DNA of 41,134 bases from Bradyrhizobium sp. RD5-C2 (GCF_019972155.1 NZ_BOVL01000003.1:1-41134); one strand, 5' to 3'. Positions 15,275 to 23,756 are shown, numbered from the stretch's first letter. Made by a program: numbers and translations. Notes: generated by a model from the letters alone, not told the origin.

Positions 15275-16747
15275 TCAATCATCGAACATTTTCGGCGGCA
15301 CGAAGCCGCCGAACTCGCGCTCGATCAGCTCGGCGAGCTTGAGCGGCGTGCGGTCTTCCAGCATGGGACCGACGATCTGCACGCCGACCGGCAATCCGTC
15401 GGGCGCAAAGCCGGTCGGAATCGCGGTCGAGGGCAGGCCGGGCAGCGTCGCGATGCCGGGCCAGGCGAGCTGGTTGGTGTAGACGTGCGGCTCACCGTCG
15501 ATCAGAATTCGCCGCTGCTCCTGGTCGGGCGAATGATCGTGCGGATAGGCCGGCGTCGGCATGATCGGGCAGATCACGGCGTCGAACGATTTGAACAGCT
15601 CGCGCCATTGTGCGCGCAGCCGTGCACGGCCGCCGTCGGCGATCACCCAGTCGCGGTGGCTGAGCGCGATGCCGCGCAGCCGCTCGGCTTGCAGGCTGGT
15701 GTCGCTGGCCGGCAGCGCAGCTGCTGCCGCGCAGGCACCGGCATAGACCTCCGGCGGGAAGGTCGCCGCCAGGAACGACAGTAGGATCCGCATGTAGAGC
15801 CGCGAGGACGCGGCGAAGTCCGGCAGCAGCGGGCTCGAGCGAGACACTTTCGCGCCGGCTTTGTCGAGGTTACTGGCGAGCTTGTCGATGGTTCCGCGGA
15901 TCACCTTGTCGGTCGGCATCACCGGGTCGCTGTCGATCACGAGGATGCGGAAATCCTTCAAGGCGGTGTGCCGCGCCGCCGGCAGGTCCAGCCGGTAGGC
16001 CTTGCCGGCTTCGAGCGGATCGGGGCCGGCCATCACGTCGAGCACGAGGGCGAGGTCGGCCGCGCCGCGCGCCATCGGTCCGATCACGGAAAGGTCGCGA
16101 TCGAACGGCAGCGGCGGCAGCGGCGGCGGGGTGTGGCCGCGCGACGGCAGCAGCGCGAAGGTCGGCTTGTGCGCATAGATGCCGCAGTGGAATCCCGGCA
16201 CGCGCAGTGAACCGCCGATGTCGGAGCCGAGCGATAGTGCGCCGTAGCCCGCGGCGAGCGCGGCCGACGATCCGCCGGACGAGCCGCCCGGCGTGCGGCC
16301 GAGGTCGTAAGGGTTGTTGGTGGTGCCGTAGATCTCGTTGTAGCTCTGCCAGTCGGCGAGGGCGACCGGCACGTTGGTCTTGCCGAGGATGACGCCGCCG
16401 GCATCCTTCACCCGTTGGATCGAGAGCGCGTCCTCAGCCGGCACGAAATCCTTTTGCGGCGGGAAGCCCCAGGTGGTCGGCAATCCGGCGATGTTGAAGG
16501 ATTCCTTCACCGTCATGGGAATGCCGAGCAGCGGCTTGTGTTCGCCGCGCGCAATGGCCGCGTCGGCGGCGCGGGCCGCAGCGAGGCCGCGCTCGAAGTC
16601 GCGCACGCAGACCGCGTTGACCTTGCCGTCGTGACGCTCGATGCGGCCGATCGCGTCTTCTGCGAGCTCGACGGCGGAGATCTGCTTGTCGCGCAGGGCT
16701 TTCGACAGTTCGACGGCGGTCTTGAAACTGTATTGCGATTTGGCCAC
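15275..16747 (-). CDS. Amidase (amidase-signature family)
   Basis: A 490-residue amidase-signature enzyme. The Ser-cisSer-Lys triad is visible: K81 in MTVKESF, the serine in GGSSGG (156/157), and the nucleophile S180 in GSDIGGS. These enzymes hydrolyse an amide to a carboxylate and ammonia; the substrate is not predictable. The start is a GTG at 16747 with a GGGAG site; the frame is open to 16801 but without a ribosome site. Nothing in the neighbourhood fixes its role. Confidence 0.9.
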   Translation of the reverse strand: MAKSQYSFKTAVELSKALRDKQISAVELAEDAIGRIERHDGKVNAVCVRDFERGLAAARAADAAIARGEHKPLLGIPMTVKESFNIAGLPTTWGFPPQKDFVPAEDALSIQRVKDAGGVILGKTNVPVALADWQSYNEIYGTTNNPYDLGRTPGGSSGGSSAALAAGYGALSLGSDIGGSLRVPGFHCGIYAHKPTFALLPSRGHTPPPLPPLPFDRDLSVIGPMARGAADLALVLDVMAGPDPLEAGKAYRLDLPAARHTALKDFRILVIDSDPVMPTDKVIRGTIDKLASNLDKAGAKVSRSSPLLPDFAASSRLYMRILLSFLAATFPPEVYAGACAAAAALPASDTSLQAERLRGIALSHRDWVIADGGRARLRAQWRELFKSFDAVICPIMPTPAYPHDHSPDQEQRRILIDGEPHVYTNQLAWPGIATLPGLPSTAIPTGFAPDGLPVGVQIVGPMLEDRTPLKLAELIEREFGGFVPPKMFDD

Positions 16748-16868
16748 GGCGTGCTCCCTGATTTTGGCGGCGATCATGCGCAGAATGGAGCGGGCGGGCA
16801 AGACCGGCTTGATCGCAATTGCGCTCGCGTAACCTCGACGTCACACATCGCCTAACGCGATCGTGATC

Positions 16869-16900
16869 ATCGGGCTCTGCCTGATGCCGGGGAGCCCGAT
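16869..16900 (-). terminator. Weak hairpin downstream of the barrel gene
   Basis: ATCGGGCTC (16869-16877) and GAGCCCGAT (16892-16900) are exact nine-base arms six bases past the stop of the minus-strand barrel gene. There is no T-tract, so intrinsic termination is doubtful. Confidence 0.3.
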
Positions 16901-16906
16901 GGGCAC

Positions 16907-17770
16907 CTAATAAGGTGTGGTGCGAGCTGACATATGCGCCATGGGATTGATGGGGCCGCTCGCGCTGGCGCGCTCACTGCTCTCCTTGGTCCCGGGCACC
17001 TGGAAGGCGTATCCGATGATGGTCTTGACGACGAGCCGGTCGGACGCCCGCGTCAGGCCGTAACCGACGCCGAAGTCGATGTCGACGTCACCCACCTTGA
17101 AGTCGGTCACCGCGAACAATGTGTGCTGCTGCTCCGCGCGTGGGCTGAAGGCGCCGATCTTGCCGAAATCGGCGTAATATTCGAGGCCGACATAGACATC
17201 GTCCTTCAGTTTGCGCGCCACGCGCGCGGCGGGCGCGAAATCCGCCTCGCCATATTTACCGAAGCCGATGTCGACGATCGGGTTGACGATGAATTCATAG
17301 TCCGCCTTGCGTACGCCGATGATCGGCCGAATCTCCAGGCCCCAGCGGGTCTGCGCGAATTTCGGCATCTCGTAGCTCAGCTCGAAATTGATGCCGTAGA
17401 ACAAATTGCGCTTGTCGGCGTTCGGCGAGACGAACAGCGTGCGCAGCTTGAAGGTGTCGGACAGGAATTGCCGGTCCTGCACGGCAAACGGCAGATAGAG
17501 CCCGAGCTCCCACCAGTCCGTCATGCCATAGGCGAACTCCGGCGTGCCGTTGAGGCTGTGGTTGGAGGGAAAGCCGCCGGGGAAGGGCGGATCCTTCCGG
17601 CCGATGCCGACATAGTTGAGATGCTGCTGGATGGTGAGCTGGCCGACCGCCGCGATGCCGGCATTGTAAACCTGGATCTCGTCGGTGGCCCGAGCATCGG
17701 TGCAATGTCCGACCGCGGCGAGAGCAATCAGCGCTGCGCCGGCGGTGTCTCGACATTGGCGTGGTCGCAT
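16907..17770 (-). CDS. Putative outer-membrane beta-barrel protein, unknown function, downstream of mbfA
   Basis: A 287-residue protein of no family I can name. Residues 1-33 look like a signal peptide (basic start, then AALIALAAVGHC, cut after ARA). The mature part alternates polar and hydrophobic residues in aromatic-rich strands (for example ELGLYLPFAV, LFYGINFELSY, VYVGLEYYADFG, DIDFGVGYGL, VVKTIIGYAF), typical of a transmembrane beta-barrel. The start at 17770 is 17 bases after the mbfA stop, so the two are almost surely co-transcribed. I infer a possible outer-membrane outlet for the iron exporter; a general porin-like or unrelated envelope role is equally open. The frame extends upstream to 17908, inside mbfA, without support. 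Confidence 0.75.
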   Translation of the reverse strand: MRPRQCRDTAGAALIALAAVGHCTDARATDEIQVYNAGIAAVGQLTIQQHLNYVGIGRKDPPFPGGFPSNHSLNGTPEFAYGMTDWWELGLYLPFAVQDRQFLSDTFKLRTLFVSPNADKRNLFYGINFELSYEMPKFAQTRWGLEIRPIIGVRKADYEFIVNPIVDIGFGKYGEADFAPAARVARKLKDDVYVGLEYYADFGKIGAFSPRAEQQHTLFAVTDFKVGDVDIDFGVGYGLTRASDRLVVKTIIGYAFQVPGTKESSERASASGPINPMAHMSARTTPY

Positions 17771-17787
17771 CGGTGATCTCGCCGCCG

Positions 17788-18759
17788 TTACGCTGCGCCG
17801 ATCAGGATGCCGACTGCGAGCACGATCGCGCCGCCCAGCACGATCTGGAACACCGCCTGCAGGAACGGCGTGTCCATGTAGCGCGAGCGGATGAAGGCGA
17901 TCGCCCACAATTCGAAGAACACCACGATCCCGGCGATCGCGGTCGCGATCCAGAATGCGTTCGGCCAGGCGTCGGGCACCAGATAGGGAATGGTGTGGCC
18001 GAGGCCGCCGAGCGTCGTCATCAATCCGCAGGTGATGCCGCGCAGCCAGGGCGAGCCGCGCCCGGTCAGCGAGCCGTCGTCGGACAGCGCTTCGGCAAAG
18101 CCCATGCTGATGCCGGCGCCGATCGAGGCGGCAAGGCCGACCAGGAACGTCTGCCAGTTGTGATGCGTGGCAAAGGCGGCGGCGAACAGCGGCGCCAAGG
18201 TCGAGACCGAGCCGTCCATCAGTCCGGCGAGGCCCGGCTGGACATATTGCAGCACGAACATCCGCCGCCGCGTGCGGTCTTCCTCCGCGCGCACATCGGG
18301 CTTGAGGATCTCGCCGGTCAGGCGGACCGCGAGCTTCTCGTGGCCCTTCTCCTCTTCGGCGAGATCGCCGAGCAGCCGGCGCACGCCGACATCCTCTGCC
18401 TTCTCGGCGGCCCGGGCATAGAAGCGCTCGGCCTCCAGTTCCATGGTCTCGACTTCCTTGCGGATGGTGTCGAGCGGCAGGTTCTTGGTCAGCCAGATCG
18501 GACGGCGGCGCAGAAAGCCTTTGACGTCCTCGCGCCGGATCGGCGGCAGATGCGGGCCGAAGCGCTGCTCATAGGTTTCGAGCAGCCGGTGGCGATGGCC
18601 GCGCTCTTCCTCCGCCATCTCCTCGAAGATCTTTGCGGTATCCGGATAGCGTTCGGTGAGGTCCTCGGCGAAGGACATGTAGATGCGGCTGTCCTCCTCC
18701 TCGGAGGCAATCGCGACCGCCAGCACCTCGCGCTCGGTCAAATCGGCGAAATTCTTCAC
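17788..18759 (-). CDS. mbfA: Membrane-bound ferritin/iron exporter MbfA
   Basis: A 323-residue fusion of a ferritin-like (erythrin) domain and a VIT1/CCC1-type membrane domain. ExxH iron-site motifs are at E52-H55 (EERGH) and E137-H140 (EEKGH), in helices with further acidic residues. From about residue 165 the VIT1-like part has five hydrophobic segments beginning QPGLAGLMDGSVSTLAPLFAAAF. Such proteins in Bradyrhizobium and Agrobacterium export iron and protect against iron and peroxide stress, under Irr. The start is a GTG with a weak AGGG site. An Irr-type palindrome lies 23-37 bases upstream. The barrel gene follows 17 bases later. Confidence 0.93.
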   Translation of the reverse strand: MKNFADLTEREVLAVAIASEEEDSRIYMSFAEDLTERYPDTAKIFEEMAEEERGHRHRLLETYEQRFGPHLPPIRREDVKGFLRRRPIWLTKNLPLDTIRKEVETMELEAERFYARAAEKAEDVGVRRLLGDLAEEEKGHEKLAVRLTGEILKPDVRAEEDRTRRRMFVLQYVQPGLAGLMDGSVSTLAPLFAAAFATHHNWQTFLVGLAASIGAGISMGFAEALSDDGSLTGRGSPWLRGITCGLMTTLGGLGHTIPYLVPDAWPNAFWIATAIAGIVVFFELWAIAFIRSRYMDTPFLQAVFQIVLGGAIVLAVGILIGAA

Positions 18760-18781
18760 GGCAACGCCCTGTTTACTCAGT

Positions 18782-18796
18782 TTAGAATAATTCTAA
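18782..18796 (-). promoter_or_regulatory. Iron control element (Irr-binding type) at the mbfA promoter
   Basis: TTAGAATAATTCTAA is a perfect palindrome around a central A, in a locally AT-rich stretch. It matches the TTxAGAAxxxTTCTAA pattern of rhizobial iron control elements. It sits 23-37 bases upstream of the mbfA GTG, close enough to block RNA polymerase, which fits repression of the exporter under iron limitation. Binding is inferred from the motif and the family literature. Confidence 0.82.
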
Positions 18797-18923
18797 TATT
18801 AGTGGGCAGCGCCGCGGTCAATCGTCAAAGCCGCGCCATGGTCCTGTTCGTGATCACGATGAAGGGAACCGGGCCGCGCCCGCACGAGTTCCTGTGGCTC
18901 ACGAGGGGGCAGGAGGGGGATTC

Positions 18924-19646
18924 ATGGACAGGGTCAAATATCGACTAAACGACGCGCGCCTGGCGCCGCGGCGGACCAAACTCGAGATCCCGGGCTGGGC
19001 GGGTCAGCGCGAGCCGCGCGCCGATGGCTCACGCGAGCAGGTCTGGCATTGCGTGCCGTTCTCGGAGGGCGCGCAATACGGCATCGAGTTGTTCTACCCC
19101 TATGACTTCGAGCTGCACGTCACCACGCGGGATGGCCAGCTGCACCTCGATGCGGATTGGGGCGAACCGCCGGACAGCGGCGTGCAGTGGCCGCCATTCC
19201 GCAATTTCGGCACCACGTTTTACACCTACCAGATCCTGCTCGACCTCAAGGTCGAACAGGGCATGGCGGTCCGCACCGAGCCGCATCCGCGATTCTATAC
19301 CGACCGCACCGACAGCGTGCCGATCGCCGTCCCGGCGCTGATCCGCAACTGGTGGCCGATGATGTTCTTCTGCGTGTTCAAGGCGCCGGCCGAGGGGCGC
19401 ACGCACATCTTCCGGCCGAACGAGCCGTTCGCGCAGATCATCGTGATCCCGGAGGAGGCGAACTTTCAGCTCGAGCCGATGGGCGAGGAGGAAGCTGCCG
19501 AACGCGAATTGCAGGCGCGCCGCATCTACAACAGCCGGCCGAAACTCGCCGCCGGCACCGAGTGGACCTCGTCGACCGACACGGTGTTCGACGGCACCTA
19601 CCGCCATCTCCACCGCGCCGCGAAGGAGAAGGCGCGCCAGGACTGA
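18924..19646 (+). CDS. Conserved hypothetical protein, possibly DUF6065-like
   Basis: A 240-residue soluble protein. Seen: an aromatic-rich segment (GIELFYPYDFELHV), HPRFYTDRTDSVPIAVPALIRNWWPM, a central WWPMMFFCVF strand, a PNEPFAQIIVIPEE segment, and an acidic helix GEEEAAERELQARRIYN. The layout faintly recalls the DUF6065 family, but I would not rely on this. There is no signal peptide. The ATG at 18924 has a GGAGGGGG site. It is divergent from mbfA; the gap holds the iron control element, so it could be under iron control too. Function unknown. Confidence 0.75.
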   Translation: MDRVKYRLNDARLAPRRTKLEIPGWAGQREPRADGSREQVWHCVPFSEGAQYGIELFYPYDFELHVTTRDGQLHLDADWGEPPDSGVQWPPFRNFGTTFYTYQILLDLKVEQGMAVRTEPHPRFYTDRTDSVPIAVPALIRNWWPMMFFCVFKAPAEGRTHIFRPNEPFAQIIVIPEEANFQLEPMGEEEAAERELQARRIYNSRPKLAAGTEWTSSTDTVFDGTYRHLHRAAKEKARQD

Positions 19647-19666
19647 GGCGGCGTCGCATCATGGTC

Positions 19667-19695
19667 GGCAAAGAAGAACGGGGCCCGAGGGCCCC
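19667..19695 (-). terminator. GC hairpin terminator of the poly-His gene
   Basis: GGGGCCC (19680-19686) and GGGCCCC (19689-19695) pair over a two-base loop. On the minus strand the hairpin is followed by a T-rich stretch (GTTCTTCTTTG). It is 28 bases past the poly-His stop. It may also serve the convergent plus-strand gene. Confidence 0.6.
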
Positions 19696-19722
19696 GCTGT
19701 CGCATCACCAGACTGCCGCCGC

Positions 19723-20085
19723 TCAGTAGTCGCGCCGGTAGAAGCTGTGATGGTGATGGTGATGATGATGATGACGATAGTAGCGCCGATCACGCGGCAC
19801 CACGACCACGGGGCCTTCATAGCGGCGATAGTAGCCGTGATGATGGTGATGGTGGTGATGATGATGGTGATGATAGAACTGCGCGAGCTGCACGTCGTCG
19901 CGGGCCTGCAGCGGCACAGACTCGTCGAGTGCCTGCAGCTTCGTCGAGGCGTCCGCGATCGGCTGCAGCAGCTCGGCGTAGGAATTCGCCTGCAGCACGT
20001 CTGCCGGCGCCGGTGCGGCCTGGGCGGCGCCGAACGCGCCAAGTGATGCGACGGCTCCCAACAGTCCGGCAATCTTCTTTTCCAT
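19723..20085 (-). CDS. Secreted poly-histidine small protein (putative metal binder)
   Basis: A 120-residue exported protein. Residues 1-23 are a signal peptide (cut after AQA). A short alpha-helical part, VLQANSYAELLQPIADASTKLQALDES, is followed by two uninterrupted histidine runs, 12 and 9 long, in a tyrosine/arginine-rich tail (GYYRRYEG, RRYYR, FYRRDY). Both CAT and CAC codons occur in the runs, so they are maintained as protein and not a simple DNA repeat. The tail probably binds nickel, zinc, copper or iron in the periplasm. AGGAGA precedes the ATG, and an EcfG-type promoter lies upstream. It is adjacent to, but separate from, the mbfA region. Function is inferred; the family is a hypothetical one. 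Confidence 0.85.
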   Translation of the reverse strand: MEKKIAGLLGAVASLGAFGAAQAAPAPADVLQANSYAELLQPIADASTKLQALDESVPLQARDDVQLAQFYHHHHHHHHHHHHGYYRRYEGPVVVVPRDRRYYRHHHHHHHHHSFYRRDY

Positions 20086-20131
20086 GGTCTCTCCTCATGA
20101 TCAGTCGCCGGACGCACAGCCGACTGACCGC

Positions 20132-20156
20132 AACGCCAGGTTCCACGGAATGTTCC
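20132..20156 (-). promoter_or_regulatory. EcfG-type general stress promoter for the poly-His gene
   Basis: On the minus strand GGAAC (20152-20156) is followed after exactly 16 bases by CGTT (20132-20135). This matches the alphaproteobacterial EcfG promoter, GGAAC-N16-17-CGTT. The CGTT ends 47 bases before the start codon, leaving a leader of about 40 bases. Chance occurrence cannot be excluded, but orientation, spacing and distance all fit. Confidence 0.65.
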
Positions 20157-20178
20157 CGGATATTTCCAGAGCAATGTC

Positions 20179-21327
20179 CTATCGCGATGCACGCGCGAGG
20201 AACTGAAGCAGCAGCCGGCTGACTTCCTCCGGCCGCTCCTGCTGCACCCAGTGGCCGGCGCCGTCGACCAGATGACAGCCGATCATTTTGGTACAGGCCT
20301 TGGTCTGCATCGTCTCGAACACGCCGGGCCGCTGATGGGTGCCCCAATCCTGCTTGCCCGAGATGAACGCGGACGGCTGGTCGATGCTGCGGCCGCTCCA
20401 GGTCTGCAATTCCGCCATGAACGCGCCTGACGTGCCGCAGCGGTACCATTGCAGCCCGCCCTGGAAGCCCGTGCGCTGATACTCCGCGCTGTAAAAGGTC
20501 AGCTCGCGATCGGGCAGCCAATTGTTGGCGGCGATCGCATCGCGCGACGGCATCTCCTCGGCGACCGTCGCGGCCATGTCCTTGGCGAGATCCATCACAT
20601 AGTAGGTCGGCAGTTTGGCCAGCTCGCCCGCCGACCAGGATTGCAGCGGATAAGGCCTGTTGTCTTTCCAGTCCGCACTCTTGTGATGATAATAGGCGCG
20701 CAGGAAATCGTGCACGCCCTGCGGTGCGCGATGCATGTCGGCATTAGCCGGACGTGTCGAATAGTACCATTGGTAATGCTTGCGCGGCCGCGGCAGCGCG
20801 GCCAGCTCACGATGCACGGGGTCTTCGCTCGCGGGCTTCCCCGGTTCATTGGCAATGTTGAACGGCAACGACGGCGGCCCCGAGAACGGCGCGCTCATCA
20901 TCACGACCGCGCGGAACACGTCGGGGCGGATCAGCGCACACCATGCCGCAACCGACGAGCCGAAATCGTGCCCGATCACGGCATCGACGTGCTTGTAGCC
21001 GAACGCCGCGACCAGCCCGAGCGCATCGCGCACCAGATTGGGCAGGCGAAACGCCGTCAGGTCGCCGTCATAATCCGCGTTCCAGCCGGTCGTGCGACCA
21101 TAGCCGCGCTGGTCCGGCGCGATCACGTGATAGCCGGCCGCGGCGAGCTTCGGCATCACCTTGCGCCAGGAAAACGCCAGCTCCGGGAAGCCGTGCAGCA
21201 GCAACAGGCAGGGCCGGCCGGATGTTTCGAAGCCTGCTTCGAGCACATGCATGCGCAGGCCATTGATCCCGTCGACATAACGCGAGCGGATGGTGGAGGG
21301 GAGCGGGACGTCGGGGAGCGTTTCCAT
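20179..21327 (-). CDS. Epoxide hydrolase-type alpha/beta hydrolase
   Basis: A 382-residue alpha/beta hydrolase. The oxyanion-hole motif HGFP is at 45-48, the nucleophile is D121 in GHDFGSS (aspartate, as in epoxide hydrolases and haloalkane dehalogenases), and the catalytic histidine is in GAGHW near 356. The cap region contains several tyrosines (HYQWYYSTRP; YYHH) of the kind that activate the epoxide. Epoxide hydrolase is likelier than dehalogenase because of the HGFP motif. ATG at 21327 has an AGGTGA site; the frame is open to 21444 but would run across the divergent promoter. Substrate unknown. Confidence 0.88.
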   Translation of the reverse strand: METLPDVPLPSTIRSRYVDGINGLRMHVLEAGFETSGRPCLLLLHGFPELAFSWRKVMPKLAAAGYHVIAPDQRGYGRTTGWNADYDGDLTAFRLPNLVRDALGLVAAFGYKHVDAVIGHDFGSSVAAWCALIRPDVFRAVVMMSAPFSGPPSLPFNIANEPGKPASEDPVHRELAALPRPRKHYQWYYSTRPANADMHRAPQGVHDFLRAYYHHKSADWKDNRPYPLQSWSAGELAKLPTYYVMDLAKDMAATVAEEMPSRDAIAANNWLPDRELTFYSAEYQRTGFQGGLQWYRCGTSGAFMAELQTWSGRSIDQPSAFISGKQDWGTHQRPGVFETMQTKACTKMIGCHLVDGAGHWVQQERPEEVSRLLLQFLARASR

Positions 21328-21431
21328 GGTGCAGATCACCTGTTGGGCATCGCCGCACAACCAGCGCATTTGGCTGTATGCTGGCGGCCATTGATTCACG
21401 ATAGCAACTTTGGCCACGGGATGCATACCGC

Positions 21432-21938
21432 ATGCGCCACGCAAGGATTGCAGAGCTGCCCGGCTGGATGTCGCGTCTCGGCGTGATGATCGTGGCCGCC
21501 GGCCTGTTGCTGGTGCCTGCGGTGCGCGCGGCCGACATCAAGGAGCTCACCGAGAAATTGCCGCGCGCCTATATCGGCGAATTCCTGTGGGACGGCGACA
21601 ACACGGTGCAGAACGTCGTCATCACCTTCGACAAGGTGCAGGCCTTGAACGAGCAGAATGCGGAAGCGCGCGGCTGCGGTTCATATGAGGTCGGCCGTCA
21701 TGTGACCAGGATCGGCGTACAGATGTTCATCCGGCTGTCCGATCTCGAGGTCGAGATCTTCGAACGCTCGCCTGACGACAACGGGGCGTTCGAGACCGAC
21801 GGCAGCCATCGCGGCAAGCTGTCGGAGGATCTTCAGCAGATCGATGCGCAGTGGACCACCACGGCGTCAGGCAAGCACGGCCAACTGCATTTGCGCGCCG
21901 TGGCGTCGGTGGCATGCGGACCGGCGGAGGATCTGTAG
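21432..21938 (+). CDS. Exported hypothetical protein
   Basis: A 168-residue protein I do not recognise. Residues 13-34 (MSRLGVMIVAAGLLLVPAVRA) form a signal peptide with an AxA-type cut before ADIKEL. The mature part has one VGRHVTRIGVQMFIRLSDLEVEIFE segment and two cysteines (ARGCGSYE and VACGPAEDL) that could form a disulfide. An inner start at 21468 would leave only the signal; I kept the first ATG. It is divergent from the epoxide hydrolase by 104 bases. Periplasmic or secreted; function unknown. Confidence 0.7.
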   Translation: MRHARIAELPGWMSRLGVMIVAAGLLLVPAVRAADIKELTEKLPRAYIGEFLWDGDNTVQNVVITFDKVQALNEQNAEARGCGSYEVGRHVTRIGVQMFIRLSDLEVEIFERSPDDNGAFETDGSHRGKLSEDLQQIDAQWTTTASGKHGQLHLRAVASVACGPAEDL

Positions 21939-21995
21939 CGCTGGATACGACCCGCGATGTGGCGGGGTTTGGCGGGTCTCTGACACGCGATGTGT

Positions 21996-22185
21996 CTTCA
22001 TCCTCCCCTGGAGGGGTCGAGACGAGCGGAGCTCGCTCTGGGATCGGTTCGCATGAAATGCGAACCGAGGTGGGGTGAAGGTCCCTCGTATCGGGCGCTG
22101 CCCGTGCTGAGAGATCACCCCACCCCGGCTCACATCTCGCTTCGCTCGCTGTGAGCCGACCCTCCCCCTCCAGGGGAGGGTGAAG
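21996..22185. repeat. Long composite inverted repeat (CTTCATCCTCCCCTGGAGGGG family)
   Basis: The ends CTTCATCCTCCCCTGGAGGGG-type and CCCCTCCAGGGGAGGGTGAAG-type are inverted over about 190 bases. Inside are TTCGCATGAAATGCGAA, a further palindrome, and a CACCCCA/TGGGGTG pair. The first half recurs at 37051-37114. It fills the junction between convergent genes. Confidence 0.75.
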
Positions 22186-22190
22186 AGCGG

Positions 22191-23735
22191 CTACGCCTTC
22201 ACTGGCGCCTTCGGCCAGTACCTGTCGCGCAGATGCCGCTTCACCAGTTTCCCGGTCGGGGTACGCGGCAGCTCTTGCTCGAAATCGATGCTCTTCGGGC
22301 ATTTGATCGGCGACAGATGCTGGCGGCAGAACGCGATCAGCTCGGCTTCGAGTTCCTTGCCGGCCTTGGTGATATCGTGCGGCTGCACCACGGCCTTGAC
22401 CTCTTCGCCCATCTCCTCGTTCGGCACGCCGAACACCGCGACGTCGGAGACCGCCGGATGCGTGATCAGCACGTCCTCGGTCTCCTGCGGGTAGATGTTC
22501 ACGCCGCCGGAGATGATCATGTAGCTCTTGCGGTCGGTGAGATACAGGAAGCCCTCTTCGTCGAGGTAGCCGACGTCGCCGAGCGTGGACCAGCCCTTGG
22601 CGTTGTAGGCCTTCTTCGTCTTCTCGGGATCGTTGTGATAGGTGAAGACAGGCGCGTCGGCGAAATAGACCTGGCCGATCTGGCCGGTCGGCGCCTCCTC
22701 GTCGTTCTCGTCCAGAATCTTGACCTTGCCGACCACGGCGCGGCCGACCGTGCCGCGATGGCTCAGCCATTGCTGCGAGGTCGAGACGGTGACGCCGTTG
22801 CCTTCGGAGCCCGCGTAATACTCGATCAGGATCGGTCCCCACCAGTCGATCATCTTGGCCTTGACGTCGACCGGGCAGGGCGCCGCGGCGTGGATCGCGC
22901 CCTTCAGCGAAGACACCTTGTAGCGGGCGCGCACCTCGTCGGGCAGCTTCAGCATGCGCACGAACATGGTCGGCACCAGCTGCGACTGCGTCACCTTGTG
23001 CTTCTCGACCTGCTTCAGGAACTCCTCGGCGTCGAAATGCTCCATGATGACGGAGGTGCCCCCGAGCACGGTCGCCATCATGTTGAAGCGCAAGGGAGCC
23101 GCGTGATAGAGCGGCGCCGGCGACAGATAGATCGAGTCGGCATTCATGCCGCACATGTCGGCGGTGAGAATCCGCAGGAACGGGTTCGGCACGTCGATCC
23201 GGTTGCCTTCGAACTCCTTCTTGATGCCCTTGGGCCGGCCGGTGGTGCCGGAAGAGTAGAGCATGTCGTAGCCCGCGACCTCGTCGGCAACCGGCGTGGT
23301 CGGCTGCGCGCCGGCCTCCTTGTCGTAGGAGCGGAAGCCCGGTGCCGGCTCGTCCATCATGTAGAACAGCGGCTCGCCCACCTCGCCCTTGATCAGGCCC
23401 TTCACCTTGTCGGCGCATTGCGGGGTGGTGATGAACACCTTCGCTCCGCAGTCTTTGATGATGTAGGCGATCTCCTCTTCCGTCAGGTAGCGGCTGATCG
23501 CGGTGTAATAGAGCCCCGAACGCTGCGCGGCCCAGCAGATCTCCATGAAGGCGAGGCGGTTTTCCATCAGCAGCGCGATGTGGTCACCGGCCCTCAGGCC
23601 GAGCGAGCGGAACAGATGCGCGCCCTGGTTCGAGAGCTCGTCGAGCTCGCGATAGGTGATCGCCTTTCCGGACGTCGCCATCTGGTAGGCGATCTTGTTC
23701 GGATGGTTGCGCGCGTGGATGGAGGGATGGGTCAA
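22191..23735 (-). CDS. Acyl-CoA synthetase (AMP-forming, FadD/4-coumarate-CoA ligase class)
   Basis: A 514-residue adenylate-forming ligase. The P-loop-like motif YSSGTTGRPKGIKK lies near residue 162, the A5-type motif is EYYAGSEGNG near 290, the hinge region YLTDRKSYMIISGGVNIYP near 405, and the C-terminal catalytic lysine motif RTPTGKLVKR near 495. It activates a carboxylic acid to a CoA thioester with ATP. Start: TTG at 23735 with GAGGAA upstream; the frame is open to 23951 but the extra part is repeat sequence. It lies downstream of the thiolase gene on the same strand with a repeat between. Likely substrate is the acid degraded by the surrounding cluster. Confidence 0.9.
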   Translation of the reverse strand: MTHPSIHARNHPNKIAYQMATSGKAITYRELDELSNQGAHLFRSLGLRAGDHIALLMENRLAFMEICWAAQRSGLYYTAISRYLTEEEIAYIIKDCGAKVFITTPQCADKVKGLIKGEVGEPLFYMMDEPAPGFRSYDKEAGAQPTTPVADEVAGYDMLYSSGTTGRPKGIKKEFEGNRIDVPNPFLRILTADMCGMNADSIYLSPAPLYHAAPLRFNMMATVLGGTSVIMEHFDAEEFLKQVEKHKVTQSQLVPTMFVRMLKLPDEVRARYKVSSLKGAIHAAAPCPVDVKAKMIDWWGPILIEYYAGSEGNGVTVSTSQQWLSHRGTVGRAVVGKVKILDENDEEAPTGQIGQVYFADAPVFTYHNDPEKTKKAYNAKGWSTLGDVGYLDEEGFLYLTDRKSYMIISGGVNIYPQETEDVLITHPAVSDVAVFGVPNEEMGEEVKAVVQPHDITKAGKELEAELIAFCRQHLSPIKCPKSIDFEQELPRTPTGKLVKRHLRDRYWPKAPVKA

Positions 23736-23756
23736 AGATGTTTCCTCAGGTGATGC

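Noticed and set aside
19745..19875. TGATGG tandem tracts read as a simple-sequence DNA repeat or CRISPR-like array
   Set aside because: They are in-frame His codons of a gene with signal peptide and start site; both CAT and CAC occur and there are no spacers.
22233..23753. 506-codon plus-strand open frame antisense to the acyl-CoA synthetase
   Set aside because: The synthetase on the minus strand has all family motifs; the antisense frame has none.
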